From: Gammaproteobacteria bacterium
GTDB lineage: Bacteria; Pseudomonadota; Gammaproteobacteria; Steroidobacterales; GCA-2729495
Direction of reading: 5' to 3'
Length of the DNA stretch: 64,000 nt
Assembly: GCA_015709695.1 (NCBI GenBank)
Contig: CP054183.1
Location: forward strand, 2,654,992 to 2,718,991
Part shown: positions 8,882 through 18,412 of the stretch, piece after piece
Layout: every line of letters starts with the position of its first letter
How positions within the stretch are numbered: position 1 is the stretch's first letter
Made by a program: the position numbers and the translations under genes
Notes under the pieces: generated by a model
Seen by the model: the letters and a program-made list of their open reading frames with translations, nothing else
Databases searched by the model: none
What the model was told of the DNA's origin: nothing

Positions 8882-9958
8882 CTAGCCGCGTGCGGCGGCA
8901 GCCGGGGGCGTGGCGGTGCCGAGTGCGGGCGGACGTCGTCTGTCCTTGTCCTTCGCCATGGCGCGCCCGGCCGCATTGCCGAGATCGAGCAGGCTGCGGC
9001 CATCACCCGGAAACACGCCGGCGCCGATGCCGACCGTCACGCGCTGGAGCACACCACCGATTTCCACGGTCGTGGTGCCGATGTTGTGGCGGATGCGGTT
9101 GGCGACCGCCTTCGCCACCGCTGGCCCGGCCCCGGAAACGAACAGCAGGAACTCGTCGCCACCATAGCGGGCCACGAGATCCACCGAGCGGGTGCTGCGC
9201 CGAAGGGCTGCGGCCACCGCGGCGAGCACGCGATCGCCGGCATCGTGGCCATGGCGGGCGTTGATCAGCTTCAGGCCGTCGATGTCCACCAGCAGCACGG
9301 CAAAGCCGCTGCCGCGCTGGATGGCCCGTTCGCGCTCCGTCTCGACGAGTTGCGAGAACGCCGAGAGCGTCAGCAGGCCCGTCAGCGGGTCGTGATCGGC
9401 CATCACCTGCAGCTTCTCGCGGGCATCGGCCATGCGCCCAGCCAATGCAGCCGTCACCAGGGCCACCAGCAGCATCGGCAACTCCCCGGCGACCAATGCC
9501 AGCGAGGAGGCGAGGCCGGGCGCCTCACGGCCCATGCCAAGCCAGTCCAGCACCAGCCTTGCTGCCAGGACCAGGCCAACGATAGCGATGGTCATGCCCC
9601 GGCCGAGCGTGAGTGCCGCACCGATGACCGGCAGCAGATAGAGGCCTGCCAGCCTCTCGCGACCGTCACCGGACAGTGCGAGCACGGCGGTGATCAGCGC
9701 CACCATGGCAACGATTGCCAGCAATCGCTGGTCCCGCGACCGGTCTGCCGGGAACCGGTGCACTGCCGCGAGCAGCACACCGTAGGCCAGGCAGGCGCCC
9801 AGGTACAGGCCGGGATGGGTCATGCCGCCCGCCGGGATGGCGAAATGAAGCAGCACCAGCACCAGCAGCAGGATCTCGATTCCGGTGCCGTCGTGCAGGA
9901 TGCGGGCGAGCCCGACGCCGCCTGTCCCGTCGTCGGACCCCGGGGTTGAATCTGCCAT
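8882..9958 (-). CDS. Membrane diguanylate cyclase (GGDEF)
   Basis: Makes cyclic di-GMP from two GTP. The N-terminal ~190 residues hold about six hydrophobic segments, likely a membrane sensor. The C-terminal GGDEF domain begins at DHDPLTGLL and carries an intact active site (RYGGDEF) and a product-inhibition site RxxD (RSVD) five residues before it, so the enzyme should be active and feedback-inhibited. No EAL domain is present. The ATG at 9958 (MADSTPGSDD) is chosen; another in-frame ATG lies 12 codons upstream. Confidence 0.92.
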   Translation of the reverse strand: MADSTPGSDDGTGGVGLARILHDGTGIEILLLVLVLLHFAIPAGGMTHPGLYLGACLAYGVLLAAVHRFPADRSRDQRLLAIVAMVALITAVLALSGDGRERLAGLYLLPVIGAALTLGRGMTIAIVGLVLAARLVLDWLGMGREAPGLASSLALVAGELPMLLVALVTAALAGRMADAREKLQVMADHDPLTGLLTLSAFSQLVETERERAIQRGSGFAVLLVDIDGLKLINARHGHDAGDRVLAAVAAALRRSTRSVDLVARYGGDEFLLFVSGAGPAVAKAVANRIRHNIGTTTVEIGGVLQRVTVGIGAGVFPGDGRSLLDLGNAAGRAMAKDKDRRRPPALGTATPPAAAARG

Positions 9959-10017
9959 GGTCCGTGATTCCCGGTGGCGGACTGCTGCCGCCACCCTGCC
10001 CCGAGGGCAGGAAAGCC

Positions 10018-11271
10018 TTACCGGTCGTGGATGGTGCCAGTACCCTGCGGCCCTGTCCGCGACCCGCTTGGCAGATCGGCAGCGTTTGTCCTGCCACTCC
10101 TGAGATAGGCCAGCGCCTGGTCGATCGCCGGATCGGCCTGCGGCGGCTGGGCCGGAGCGCCCGCGCCCTCCAGCACCACATCGGGCGTGATGCCGTGCCC
10201 GTTGATGGATTCTCCGGAGGGCGTGAAATAGTGCGAGGTGGTCAGCTTCAGCGCCCGGCCTCCGGACAGTGGCATCACCGTCTGCACCGAGCCCTTGCCG
10301 AAGGTACGCACCCCCATGATCGTGGCACGATGGTTGTCGCGGAGCGCGCCGGCGACGATCTCCGAAGCGGAGGCCGAACCACCATTGACCAGCACCACGA
10401 GAGGCACGCCGGCCAGCAGGTCGCCGGCATGGGCCTCGTGGCGGAAGCTGGCGTCGCTGGCGCGGCCGCTGGCGGTGACGATCACGCCGCTGTCGAGGAA
10501 GTCATCGCTCACCTCCACGGCTGCATCCAGCACCCCACCCGGATTGTTGCGCAGGTCCAGCACCAGGCCGCGGAATGCGCTGCCGCGTCGCCTGCCGGTG
10601 AGTTCCGCCAGGGCCTTGCGCAGATCGGCGCCGGTGGTGCCGCTGAACTGGCTGATACGCACATAGGCGAAGCCCGGCTCCAGCATCCGCGAGCGGACGC
10701 TGTGCAGTTCGACATTGCCCCGCACCAGCTCGAAGGCCAGCAGCTGGGCCTCCCCGCTCCGTGACACGGTCAGGCTCACCTTCGTGCCTGCCGGCCCGCG
10801 CAGCCGGTTGATGGCATCGGTGATGTTGTCGTTGCTCACCACCAGGCCATCGATGCTGAGGATGACGTCACCGCTGCGGATGCCGGCCTGGTCCGCGGGC
10901 GTGCCTTCGATGGGCGATACCACCAGCACCTTGCCGTCGCGCATGTTCACCTCGAGCCCCACACCCGAATAGTTGCCGGTGGTGCTGATGCGCAAGTCCT
11001 CGTACTCGTCGGCATCGAGGAACTGCGAGTAGGGGTCGAGACTCGTGACCATGCCACGCACGGCGCTTTCCAGCAGCCGGTGGTCGTCGACCGGTTCCAC
11101 GTAGTCGAGCTTGACGCGCTCGAGGACCTCGGTCAGCAGACGCACGTCGTCCCAGGGCAGCACGCCGCCCTGCGTATCGCGCCCGGCGAGCACGCTGCCG
11201 CCGGTGGCGACCGCGACGCCGGCGAGGAGTCCGAGGCCGAAGAGCAGGAAGCCACGGGTCCTGCCGGACAT
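10018..11271 (-). CDS. S41 carboxyl-terminal processing protease
   Basis: Periplasmic serine protease of the CtpA/Prc type, 417 residues. It has an N-terminal signal anchor (GFLLFGLGLLAGVAVA), a PDZ domain at about residues 90-175 (YSGVGLEVNM to GDVILSIDG), and the S41 catalytic domain with the Ser in NGGSASASEIVAGAL and the Lys in TFGKGSVQ. It is read leftward after envC, a common pairing in proteobacteria (envC-ctpA), linking it to cell-wall maintenance. The envC-to-protease gap is about 93 bp. Confidence 0.94.
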   Translation of the reverse strand: MSGRTRGFLLFGLGLLAGVAVATGGSVLAGRDTQGGVLPWDDVRLLTEVLERVKLDYVEPVDDHRLLESAVRGMVTSLDPYSQFLDADEYEDLRISTTGNYSGVGLEVNMRDGKVLVVSPIEGTPADQAGIRSGDVILSIDGLVVSNDNITDAINRLRGPAGTKVSLTVSRSGEAQLLAFELVRGNVELHSVRSRMLEPGFAYVRISQFSGTTGADLRKALAELTGRRRGSAFRGLVLDLRNNPGGVLDAAVEVSDDFLDSGVIVTASGRASDASFRHEAHAGDLLAGVPLVVLVNGGSASASEIVAGALRDNHRATIMGVRTFGKGSVQTVMPLSGGRALKLTTSHYFTPSGESINGHGITPDVVLEGAGAPAQPPQADPAIDQALAYLRSGRTNAADLPSGSRTGPQGTGTIHDR

Positions 11272-11364
11272 CAGCGGGCGCTATCCGGGACGGGTGGCAT
11301 GCGCGCCACGATATCACAGGGCATCGCTGCGCATGGCCAGTGGCGGCGCACCCGCGCCAGCCTG

Positions 11365-12558
11365 CTAGCGCACCCAGTCCTTCGGATCGATGGGCTTGCC
11401 GTTGCGGCGTACCTCGAAATAGAGCCCGGAGCGGTTCTCCCCGCCACTGTCACCGACACGGGAGATCACCTCGCCCTGCGCGACCGTGTCGCCGACGGAC
11501 TTCAGCAGGTCCTGGTTGTGGCCATAGAGACTCATGTAGCCCTTGCCGTGGTCCACCACCAGCAGCAACCCCATGCCAGGCAGCCAGTCGGCATAGGCAA
11601 CGCGGCCGCCGCGTACCGCCCGGACCTCGGCACCGGCTGGTGCCTCGAGCATCATGCCGTCCCAGCGTAGCATGCCATCGGCGCGCGGCTGGCCGTAGCG
11701 CGATATGGCGCGTCCCCGCAACGGCAGGTCCTTGACCTGCACTGCCGGTCCCGGGGCCGGTGCAGGTGCGGTGCGTCGTGCGGTGCTGGCACGGCTTTCA
11801 CGCTCCAGCCGTGCCATGAGGGCAGCAAGTCCCCTGGCCTCCTCGCGCAGGCGGCCGAGCTTCGCTTGCCGGCTATCCAGGCTGCGCTCCAGCGTCTGCA
11901 GCGACTTCGCGCGCACCTGCCGCGCAGCCGCCAGCTCGCGCACGCGGGCCGACTGGCGATCACCGAGATCCGCCAGTTCGGCGAGCTGGGCGTCGAGTTC
12001 GGCGGCAGCGGCGGCCAGCCGTGCCAGCTCCTGCTCCACGTCCTGCAGCAGCTTGCCGCGCTGGCGGGTGATGTAGCCGTAATAGACGACGCGACGTGAC
12101 AGCGCGACCGGGTCCTGCTGCGTGAGCGCCACCCGCAACCATTCTTCGCGTCCGGTGGCGTAGGCCAGCCGCAGTTGCGAGCCCAGCGCCGCGCGATGCC
12201 GGGCGAGATCCGCCTCGGCATCAGCCATGTCTGCGCGGATCCCGCGCTCCCGCTCCCGCCCCTCGGCCAGCTTGCGGCGAATCCCCTGCAGGGCGCTGCG
12301 CGCGTCCGCTTCCACGAGCTCGGCGTCCTTCAGCGCCTTGCCTGCCGTGGGCTTCCCGGCCGCTGCCCGGGAGATCTCCGTCTCCAGATTGCGGATGCGC
12401 TCCTGGATGGCATCGAGTTCCCGTGCGGTTTCCGCCTTCCTGGCTGACGTACCGGCTGCGCCGGCGACGCCGGCGAGCAGTGCCATGGCGGCCAGGACGA
12501 CGAGGGCCGGGGCAAGGCCCGCAGCCTGGCGGGGCGGTCGCGTGGCGGATGCTGTCAT
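11365..12558 (-). CDS. envC: Murein hydrolase activator EnvC
   Basis: Periplasmic factor that activates the amidases splitting septal peptidoglycan. The 397-residue protein has an N-terminal signal segment, a long coiled coil (about residues 40-260, rich in Glu, Arg and Leu) and a C-terminal LytM domain. The LytM domain is degenerate: where active M23 enzymes have HxxxD the sequence reads RWDGMMLEAPAG, and the final HxH position reads LYFEVRR. This loss of zinc ligands is known for EnvC, so it is an activator rather than an enzyme. The ATG at 12558 starts just before the signal segment; the open frame extends further upstream without signal-like content. Confidence 0.92.
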   Translation of the reverse strand: MTASATRPPRQAAGLAPALVVLAAMALLAGVAGAAGTSARKAETARELDAIQERIRNLETEISRAAAGKPTAGKALKDAELVEADARSALQGIRRKLAEGRERERGIRADMADAEADLARHRAALGSQLRLAYATGREEWLRVALTQQDPVALSRRVVYYGYITRQRGKLLQDVEQELARLAAAAAELDAQLAELADLGDRQSARVRELAAARQVRAKSLQTLERSLDSRQAKLGRLREEARGLAALMARLERESRASTARRTAPAPAPGPAVQVKDLPLRGRAISRYGQPRADGMLRWDGMMLEAPAGAEVRAVRGGRVAYADWLPGMGLLLVVDHGKGYMSLYGHNQDLLKSVGDTVAQGEVISRVGDSGGENRSGLYFEVRRNGKPIDPKDWVR

Positions 12559-12644
12559 GAGGCCGCGGAATGGAGGAGTGACCGGTGAATGGCGGATTCT
12601 GTCACAGGGCTGCCGCGGCCGGGCAGCAGCGCGCGGCGAGCGGG

Positions 12645-12650
12645 TATAAT
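12645..12650 (+). promoter_or_regulatory. Candidate -10 box of the rhodanese-grxC-secB-gpsA unit
   Basis: A perfect TATAAT lies 31 bp before the rhodanese start in the divergent envC gap. No recognisable -35 box is found 16-18 bp upstream, so the promoter is a moderate call. Confidence 0.4.
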
Positions 12651-12681
12651 CCGCCGCCACTGCACGAGGCACCGCGAGTAC

Positions 12682-13113
12682 ATGGCCCGATTCATCGAGT
12701 TCTGCCTGCGCCACCCGCTTCTCGTCGGGGGTACGCTCATGGCGCTCGTCGCTGCGATCGCAAACGAGATCCGGCTGCGCGGTCGGGCCGGCCTCGCGGT
12801 GCCGCCGTCACGGGCGGTGATGCTGATCAACCAGGGCGCCACCGTGGTGGATGTGCGCGAGAAGGACAGTTTCGCCGGTGGGCATATCGTCGATGCCATC
12901 AACCTTGCTGCGGGCGACCTCGTGGCCGGCGCGGAATCCCGCCTGAAGAAGAAGCGGCCAGTCATCCTCGTCTGCGACAGCGGCGCTCAGAGCGTCCGGC
13001 TCGTCGGCGGCCTGCGCAAGGCAGGATTCGAGAGCACCTGGGCGCTGGACGGCGGCCTGACTGCCTGGCGTCGGGACAACCTGCCCGTGGTGAGCGGGCG
13101 GCCGCGCAGCTGA
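12682..13113 (+). CDS. Membrane-anchored rhodanese-like protein
   Basis: Single rhodanese domain of the YibN type, 143 residues. An N-terminal transmembrane segment (HPLLVGGTLMALVAAIA) precedes the rhodanese domain; the candidate catalytic loop is VCDSGAQSVRLVGG, with the Cys that would carry persulfide. It heads a rightward cluster rhodanese-grxC-secB-gpsA, the same order as yibN-grxC-secB-gpsA in many gammaproteobacteria. The start ATG at 12682 gives the typical short N-terminus; upstream in-frame ATG at 12589 adds sequence without family character. Confidence 0.92.
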   Translation: MARFIEFCLRHPLLVGGTLMALVAAIANEIRLRGRAGLAVPPSRAVMLINQGATVVDVREKDSFAGGHIVDAINLAAGDLVAGAESRLKKKRPVILVCDSGAQSVRLVGGLRKAGFESTWALDGGLTAWRRDNLPVVSGRPRS

Positions 13114-13122
13114 GGAAGCCCC

Positions 13123-13392
13123 GTGAACCACGCAGCGGAAGTCGTGATCTACACCAAGCCGACCTGTCCCTACTGCGCGGCCGCCAAGGCCCTGCTCAAG
13201 GGCAAGGGCGTGTCGTACCGGGAGATCGACATCGCCGGCGACGATGGCCGTCGGGAGGAGATGATCGCGCGCAGCGGCCGGCGGACCGTACCGCAGGTCT
13301 TCATCGGCAGCCGCCATGTCGGCGGTTTCGATGACCTCTCCGCACTGGACCAGCAGGGCGGGCTCGACCCGCTGCTGGGCATCAGCCGATGA
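13123..13392 (+). CDS. grxC: Glutaredoxin 3
   Basis: Small thiol-disulfide oxidoreductase that uses glutathione, 89 residues. The dithiol active site CPYC is in YTKPTCPYCAAAKALL, followed by the TVPQVFIGSRHVGGFDDL glutathione-binding part. The start is GTG at 13123; its ribosome binding site (GAGGAAG at 13112-13118) overlaps the stop codon of the rhodanese gene, so the two are likely co-translated. Confidence 0.95.
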   Translation: MNHAAEVVIYTKPTCPYCAAAKALLKGKGVSYREIDIAGDDGRREEMIARSGRRTVPQVFIGSRHVGGFDDLSALDQQGGLDPLLGISR

Positions 13393-13410
13393 TCGGCAAG
13401 TGGATCTGCC

Positions 13411-13887
13411 ATGAGCGCTGAGAACACCTCCGGCAACGGTGCCGCGGACACCCGTCCGCCCGGCCCGGTCTTCGAACTGCGCCTGGTCTTCCTGCGGGAT
13501 CTCTCCTTCGAATCCCCGCATGTCCCCGGCGTGCTGTTCGGGCACGAGCAGCCCGAACTGACGTTCAGTGTCGAGAGCGGTCATCGGCTGCGCGAGAAGG
13601 ACCTGTTCGAGGTCTCCCTGGACGTCACCGTGCATGCCACGGCAGGCGACAAGTCCCTGTTCATCATCGAAGTGAAGCAGGGAGGGTTGTTCGAGATCCG
13701 CGGATACCCGTCGGAGGAAACCATGGCCCTCTTGCGGACCCGTGCGCCGGAGGCGCTCTATCCCTATGCACGGGAGCTGATTGCCTCGCTGGTGAGCCGC
13801 GGCGGCTTTCCCCGCCTGCAGCTGCGACCGATCAACTTCGAAGCACACTACGCCGAGGCACAGCGCACCGGCGTCGCATCGGCCTGA
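13411..13887 (+). CDS. secB: Protein-export chaperone SecB
   Basis: Tetrameric cytoplasmic chaperone that keeps preproteins unfolded and hands them to SecA. 158 residues with family blocks: FELRLVFLRDLSFESP, VSLDVTVHA, FIIEVKQGGLFEIRG, and LYPYARELIASLVSRGGFP followed by LQLRPINFEAHYAE. It starts 18 bp after grxC. Confidence 0.96.
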   Translation: MSAENTSGNGAADTRPPGPVFELRLVFLRDLSFESPHVPGVLFGHEQPELTFSVESGHRLREKDLFEVSLDVTVHATAGDKSLFIIEVKQGGLFEIRGYPSEETMALLRTRAPEALYPYARELIASLVSRGGFPRLQLRPINFEAHYAEAQRTGVASA

Positions 13888-13913
13888 AGCACCCGCACGC
13901 ACGGCGCAGCTCC

Positions 13914-14933
13914 GTGAGCCAGGCACCACCACCCGACTCCATCGCCGTGCTGGGCGCCGGCTCCTGGGGCACCGCCCTGGCAGTACAACTGGCGAAGGTC
14001 AACGGCGCCACCAGCCTCTGGGGACGCGATGCGCCGGCCCTGCGGGAGATGGCTGCCGGGCGCGTCAACCGGCGTTACCTGCCTACGGCAAGGTTGCCCG
14101 ACAACCTGACGGTCGAGCCCGACCTCGAACGCGCGGTGCGCCGGCATCGGGACTTGCTGGTCTGCGTGCCGAGCCAGGCGTTCCGTACCCTCGTCGCAGC
14201 CATCGCCCCGTGCCTCGCGCCGACCAGCCGCGTCGCCTGGGCGAGCAAGGGCTTCGAGCAGGCCAGCGGCAAGCTGCCTCACGAGGTGGCACGCGAGCTG
14301 CTGGGCCCGGACCGGCCGCTGGCCGTGCTGTCGGGGCCGACGTTCGCGCGCGAAGTGGCAGCCGGCCTGCCCACTGCGCTGACGGTGGCTGCCTCGGATC
14401 CGGCATTCGCCGACGATCTTGCCTTGCGCATCTCGGACCAGCGCTTTCGTGCCTACACCTCCAGCGACATGACTGGCGTCGAGGTCGGCGGCGCGGTGAA
14501 GAATGTCCTCGCAATCGGCGCGGGCATTTCCGACGGCCTCGGGTTCGGAGCCAACGCCCGCATGGCATTGATCAATCGCGGCCTGGCCGAGATGACCCGC
14601 CTCGGCGTGGCGCTGGGGGCGCGGGCCGAAACCTTCATGGGGCTATCCGGCATGGGCGACCTGGTGCTGACCTGCACCGACGACCAGTCGCGCAATCGCC
14701 GTGCCGGCCTGCTGATTGCCGCCGGCAGGAGCAGCAGCGGCGCAGCAGCGGAAATCGGCTTCGTCTGCGAGGGCATCATCGCCGCCCGGGCCGTCCGCGA
14801 GGTTGCCCGCCACCGCGGCGTGGACATGCCCATCTGCGAACAGGTCTACCGCATCCTCTACGAGGGTGTCGCGCCTGGCGAGGCCGTGGCGGCCCTGATG
14901 AGCCGTGCGCTGAAGCCCGAATCGGCGGCCTGA
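13914..14933 (+). CDS. gpsA: NAD(P)H-dependent glycerol-3-phosphate dehydrogenase
   Basis: Reduces dihydroxyacetone phosphate to sn-glycerol 3-phosphate, the backbone of phospholipids. 339 residues with the nucleotide-binding GAGSWGTALA near the N-terminus, a central SKGFE, LSGPTFAREVAAGLPTA, and the catalytic-domain KNVLAIGAGISDGLGFG. The start is GTG at 13914. Its end is 11 bp from the convergent trmL. Confidence 0.96.
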   Translation: MSQAPPPDSIAVLGAGSWGTALAVQLAKVNGATSLWGRDAPALREMAAGRVNRRYLPTARLPDNLTVEPDLERAVRRHRDLLVCVPSQAFRTLVAAIAPCLAPTSRVAWASKGFEQASGKLPHEVARELLGPDRPLAVLSGPTFAREVAAGLPTALTVAASDPAFADDLALRISDQRFRAYTSSDMTGVEVGGAVKNVLAIGAGISDGLGFGANARMALINRGLAEMTRLGVALGARAETFMGLSGMGDLVLTCTDDQSRNRRAGLLIAAGRSSSGAAAEIGFVCEGIIAARAVREVARHRGVDMPICEQVYRILYEGVAPGEAVAALMSRALKPESAA

Positions 14934-14944
14934 GGGCCAGCGCT

Positions 14945-15409
14945 TCAGCCACCGCCCGGAAAGCCGAGCTGGCGCCAGGCCTCGTACACCACGACGGCTG
15001 CCGCATTCGACAGGTTCAGGCTGCGGCTGCCCGGCTTCATCGGTATCCGCAGCACCCGCTCGCGCGGCACTGTCGAGAGGATCTCGCCGGGCAGGCCCGC
15101 GGTCTCGGGTCCCAGCAGGAACACATCACCCGGCGCGAAGACCACCGCGGCATGGGACATCCGCCCGCGCGTCGACACCGCGAACAGCCGCTGCCCCGCG
15201 AGGCCAGCCAAGCAGCTGGCCAGATCGGGGTGCACGGTCACGCTGGCCATATCGTGATAATCGAGGCCAGCACGACGCAGATAGCGATCCTCCAGCGTGA
15301 ATCCCAGTGGCTCGACCAGGTGCAGGCGCGTCCCCGTGTTGGCACACAGGCGTATGATGTTGCCGGTATTTGGCGGGATTTCCGGCTGAAAAAGCACAAG
15401 GTCGAACAT
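14945..15409 (-). CDS. trmL: tRNA (cytidine/uridine(34)-2'-O)-methyltransferase
   Basis: SPOUT-class methyltransferase that modifies the wobble base of tRNA-Leu. 154 residues, normal for TrmL, with IPPNTGNIIRLCANTG at the N-terminus, LLGPETAGLPGEIL as motif 2, and the knot element IPMKPGSRSLNLSNAAAVV. The ATG at 15409 fits the family start; a further in-frame extension to 15478 would overlap pyrD more. The start codon overlaps the likely start of divergent pyrD by one base. Confidence 0.95.
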   Translation of the reverse strand: MFDLVLFQPEIPPNTGNIIRLCANTGTRLHLVEPLGFTLEDRYLRRAGLDYHDMASVTVHPDLASCLAGLAGQRLFAVSTRGRMSHAAVVFAPGDVFLLGPETAGLPGEILSTVPRERVLRIPMKPGSRSLNLSNAAAVVVYEAWRQLGFPGGG

Positions 15410-16386
15410 TGACTGCACCAGGCAATACCGTCGCCGATCCGCGGCTCGCAACCGGCTTCTGCGGCATGACGCTCGCATCGCCCATCGTGCTGCTGTCAGG
15501 CTGCGTGGGCTTCGGCGAAGAGTACACGCGCATCGCGGGATTCTCGAACCGCGATGTCGGCGCCATCGTCCTCAAGGGCACAACGCTGAACCCGCGCCTG
15601 GGCAACGCCCCGCACCGGGTCTGGGAGACGCCTTCCGGGATGCTCAATTCCATCGGCTTGCAGAACCCGGGCGTGGACGCCGTGGTGAGCCGTATCCTGC
15701 CGACGCTGGACCGGAGCGAAACCCGCTTCATCGCCAACGCCTGCGGCTCCACCATCGAGGAGTACGTAGCCGTCTGCCGACGCTTCGACGACTCGCCCAT
15801 CGATGCGATCGAGATCAATATCTCCTGCCCGAACGTCAAGGAGGGCGGTGCCTCCTTCGGCAACTATCCGGATGCCTCGGCACAGGTGGTGGCAGCCTGC
15901 CGGAAAGCGACGAAGAAGCCATTGATCGCCAAGCTCTCGCCAAACCAGACGGATATCCAGGAGAACGCCCGCCGCTGCATCGAGGCCGGCGCCGACGCGC
16001 TCGCCGTGATCAACACCCTCATGGGCATGGCAGTGGATGTCGAGACCCGGCGGCCGGTGCTGGGCAACATCCAGGGCGGCCTCTCGGGGCCGGCGATCCG
16101 CCCCATCGCGGTATTGAAGACCTGGCAGGTATACCAGCAGGCCCGCAAGCACGGCATACCGATCATCGGCCAGGGCGGTATCGTCACCGCGAGGGATGCG
16201 CTGGAGTTCATCATCGCCGGGGCGACGGCCATCGGCGTGGGAACCGCGCTGTTCTACGATCCGCTGGTCTGCCGGAAGATCAATGCCGGCCTGGCCGAGT
16301 ACCTCACGCGAATGCAGATGTCAGGGCTGGCGCAACTGGTTGGCAGCCTCGACGCGACCGCTCCCGCTGCCGGCAACGTCTGCTAG
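15409..16386 (+). CDS. pyrD: Dihydroorotate dehydrogenase, class 1B-like catalytic subunit
   Basis: TIM-barrel flavoprotein of about 325 residues that oxidises dihydroorotate to orotate in pyrimidine synthesis. The catalytic-Cys segment INISCPNVKEGG and the FMN-binding IIGQGGIVTARDALEFIIAGATAIGVGTA are visible. These match class 1B (cytosolic) rather than the membrane class 2 usual in gammaproteobacteria. Class 1B enzymes normally pair with PyrK, which is not in the window. No ATG is near the family N-terminus; a TTG at 15409 with AAGG upstream is preferred over the TTG at 15370. Its stop overlaps the stop of the convergent hibernation-factor gene. Confidence 0.85.
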   Translation: MTAPGNTVADPRLATGFCGMTLASPIVLLSGCVGFGEEYTRIAGFSNRDVGAIVLKGTTLNPRLGNAPHRVWETPSGMLNSIGLQNPGVDAVVSRILPTLDRSETRFIANACGSTIEEYVAVCRRFDDSPIDAIEINISCPNVKEGGASFGNYPDASAQVVAACRKATKKPLIAKLSPNQTDIQENARRCIEAGADALAVINTLMGMAVDVETRRPVLGNIQGGLSGPAIRPIAVLKTWQVYQQARKHGIPIIGQGGIVTARDALEFIIAGATAIGVGTALFYDPLVCRKINAGLAEYLTRMQMSGLAQLVGSLDATAPAAGNVC

Positions 16387-16901
16387 CCCACTGGCCGTCG
16401 TGACCTGAGCGGCTTCGAGCGGCGCCGCTGCACCGTCTGCTTGACGGCACGTTCCACCCGCGCCAGTGCATCGTCCATCGCCGCCTGCAGCGAGTCGCTG
16501 TCGGATTCGATGATGACGCTCGGAAAATCAGCCAGGGTCACCTTGATCACGCAGCGCTGGTCGATTCCCCCACGCGGGCCGTTGATGTCCCCGATCCGTA
16601 CGCTCACCCGCTGGATGGCGCGTGAGAACTTGCCGAGCTTGCGGCCAAGCTTGCGTCGCAGGTAGTCCTTGTCCGCCTGATCGGCGGCGGCGCCTGTCAC
16701 ACGAATATGGGCGGGTATTCCGGCGGGTGCCTCCTGGCGCCCCGCCAACTTCGTGGTCCTGGACGAGGCTGCGCCGAGCGGTGCACGCTTCTCGCTGTCC
16801 GGTGTCCGTACCCGCGCGCGACCCAATTTGGGCGTATTGCGTCCCTTGACCGGTGACGGGCGGCTCCTGCTCCGGCCTGTGGTGGTGCTCCGGCGGCTCA
16901 T
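16383..16901 (-). CDS. HPF/RaiA-type ribosome-associated protein with long basic N-terminus
   Basis: The C-terminal ~100 residues (IPAHIRVTGAAADQADKDY to LQAAMDDALARVERAVKQT) match the S30AE domain of ribosome hibernation factors, which bind the 30S decoding region and block translation in slow growth. The first ~70 residues are Arg/Ser/Pro-rich and look disordered; short HPF and RaiA lack such an extension. The ATG at 16901 is preceded by GAGGAATCC, a good ribosome binding site. The stop overlaps the pyrD stop by two bases. The domain call is firm, the exact role is inferred. Confidence 0.78.
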   Translation of the reverse strand: MSRRSTTTGRSRSRPSPVKGRNTPKLGRARVRTPDSEKRAPLGAASSRTTKLAGRQEAPAGIPAHIRVTGAAADQADKDYLRRKLGRKLGKFSRAIQRVSVRIGDINGPRGGIDQRCVIKVTLADFPSVIIESDSDSLQAAMDDALARVERAVKQTVQRRRSKPLRSRRPVG

Positions 16902-17005
16902 GGATTCCTCTGCCTGCGTGAGGGGCCTGCCATGATGGCTGGACGGCTGGCAATTGCAAGATGGCGACAGACCGCCTGGCCAGACATGCAGCGCCGCACG
17001 TGCGG

Positions 17006-18408
<1,403 letters not shown>

Positions 18409-18412
<4 letters not shown>

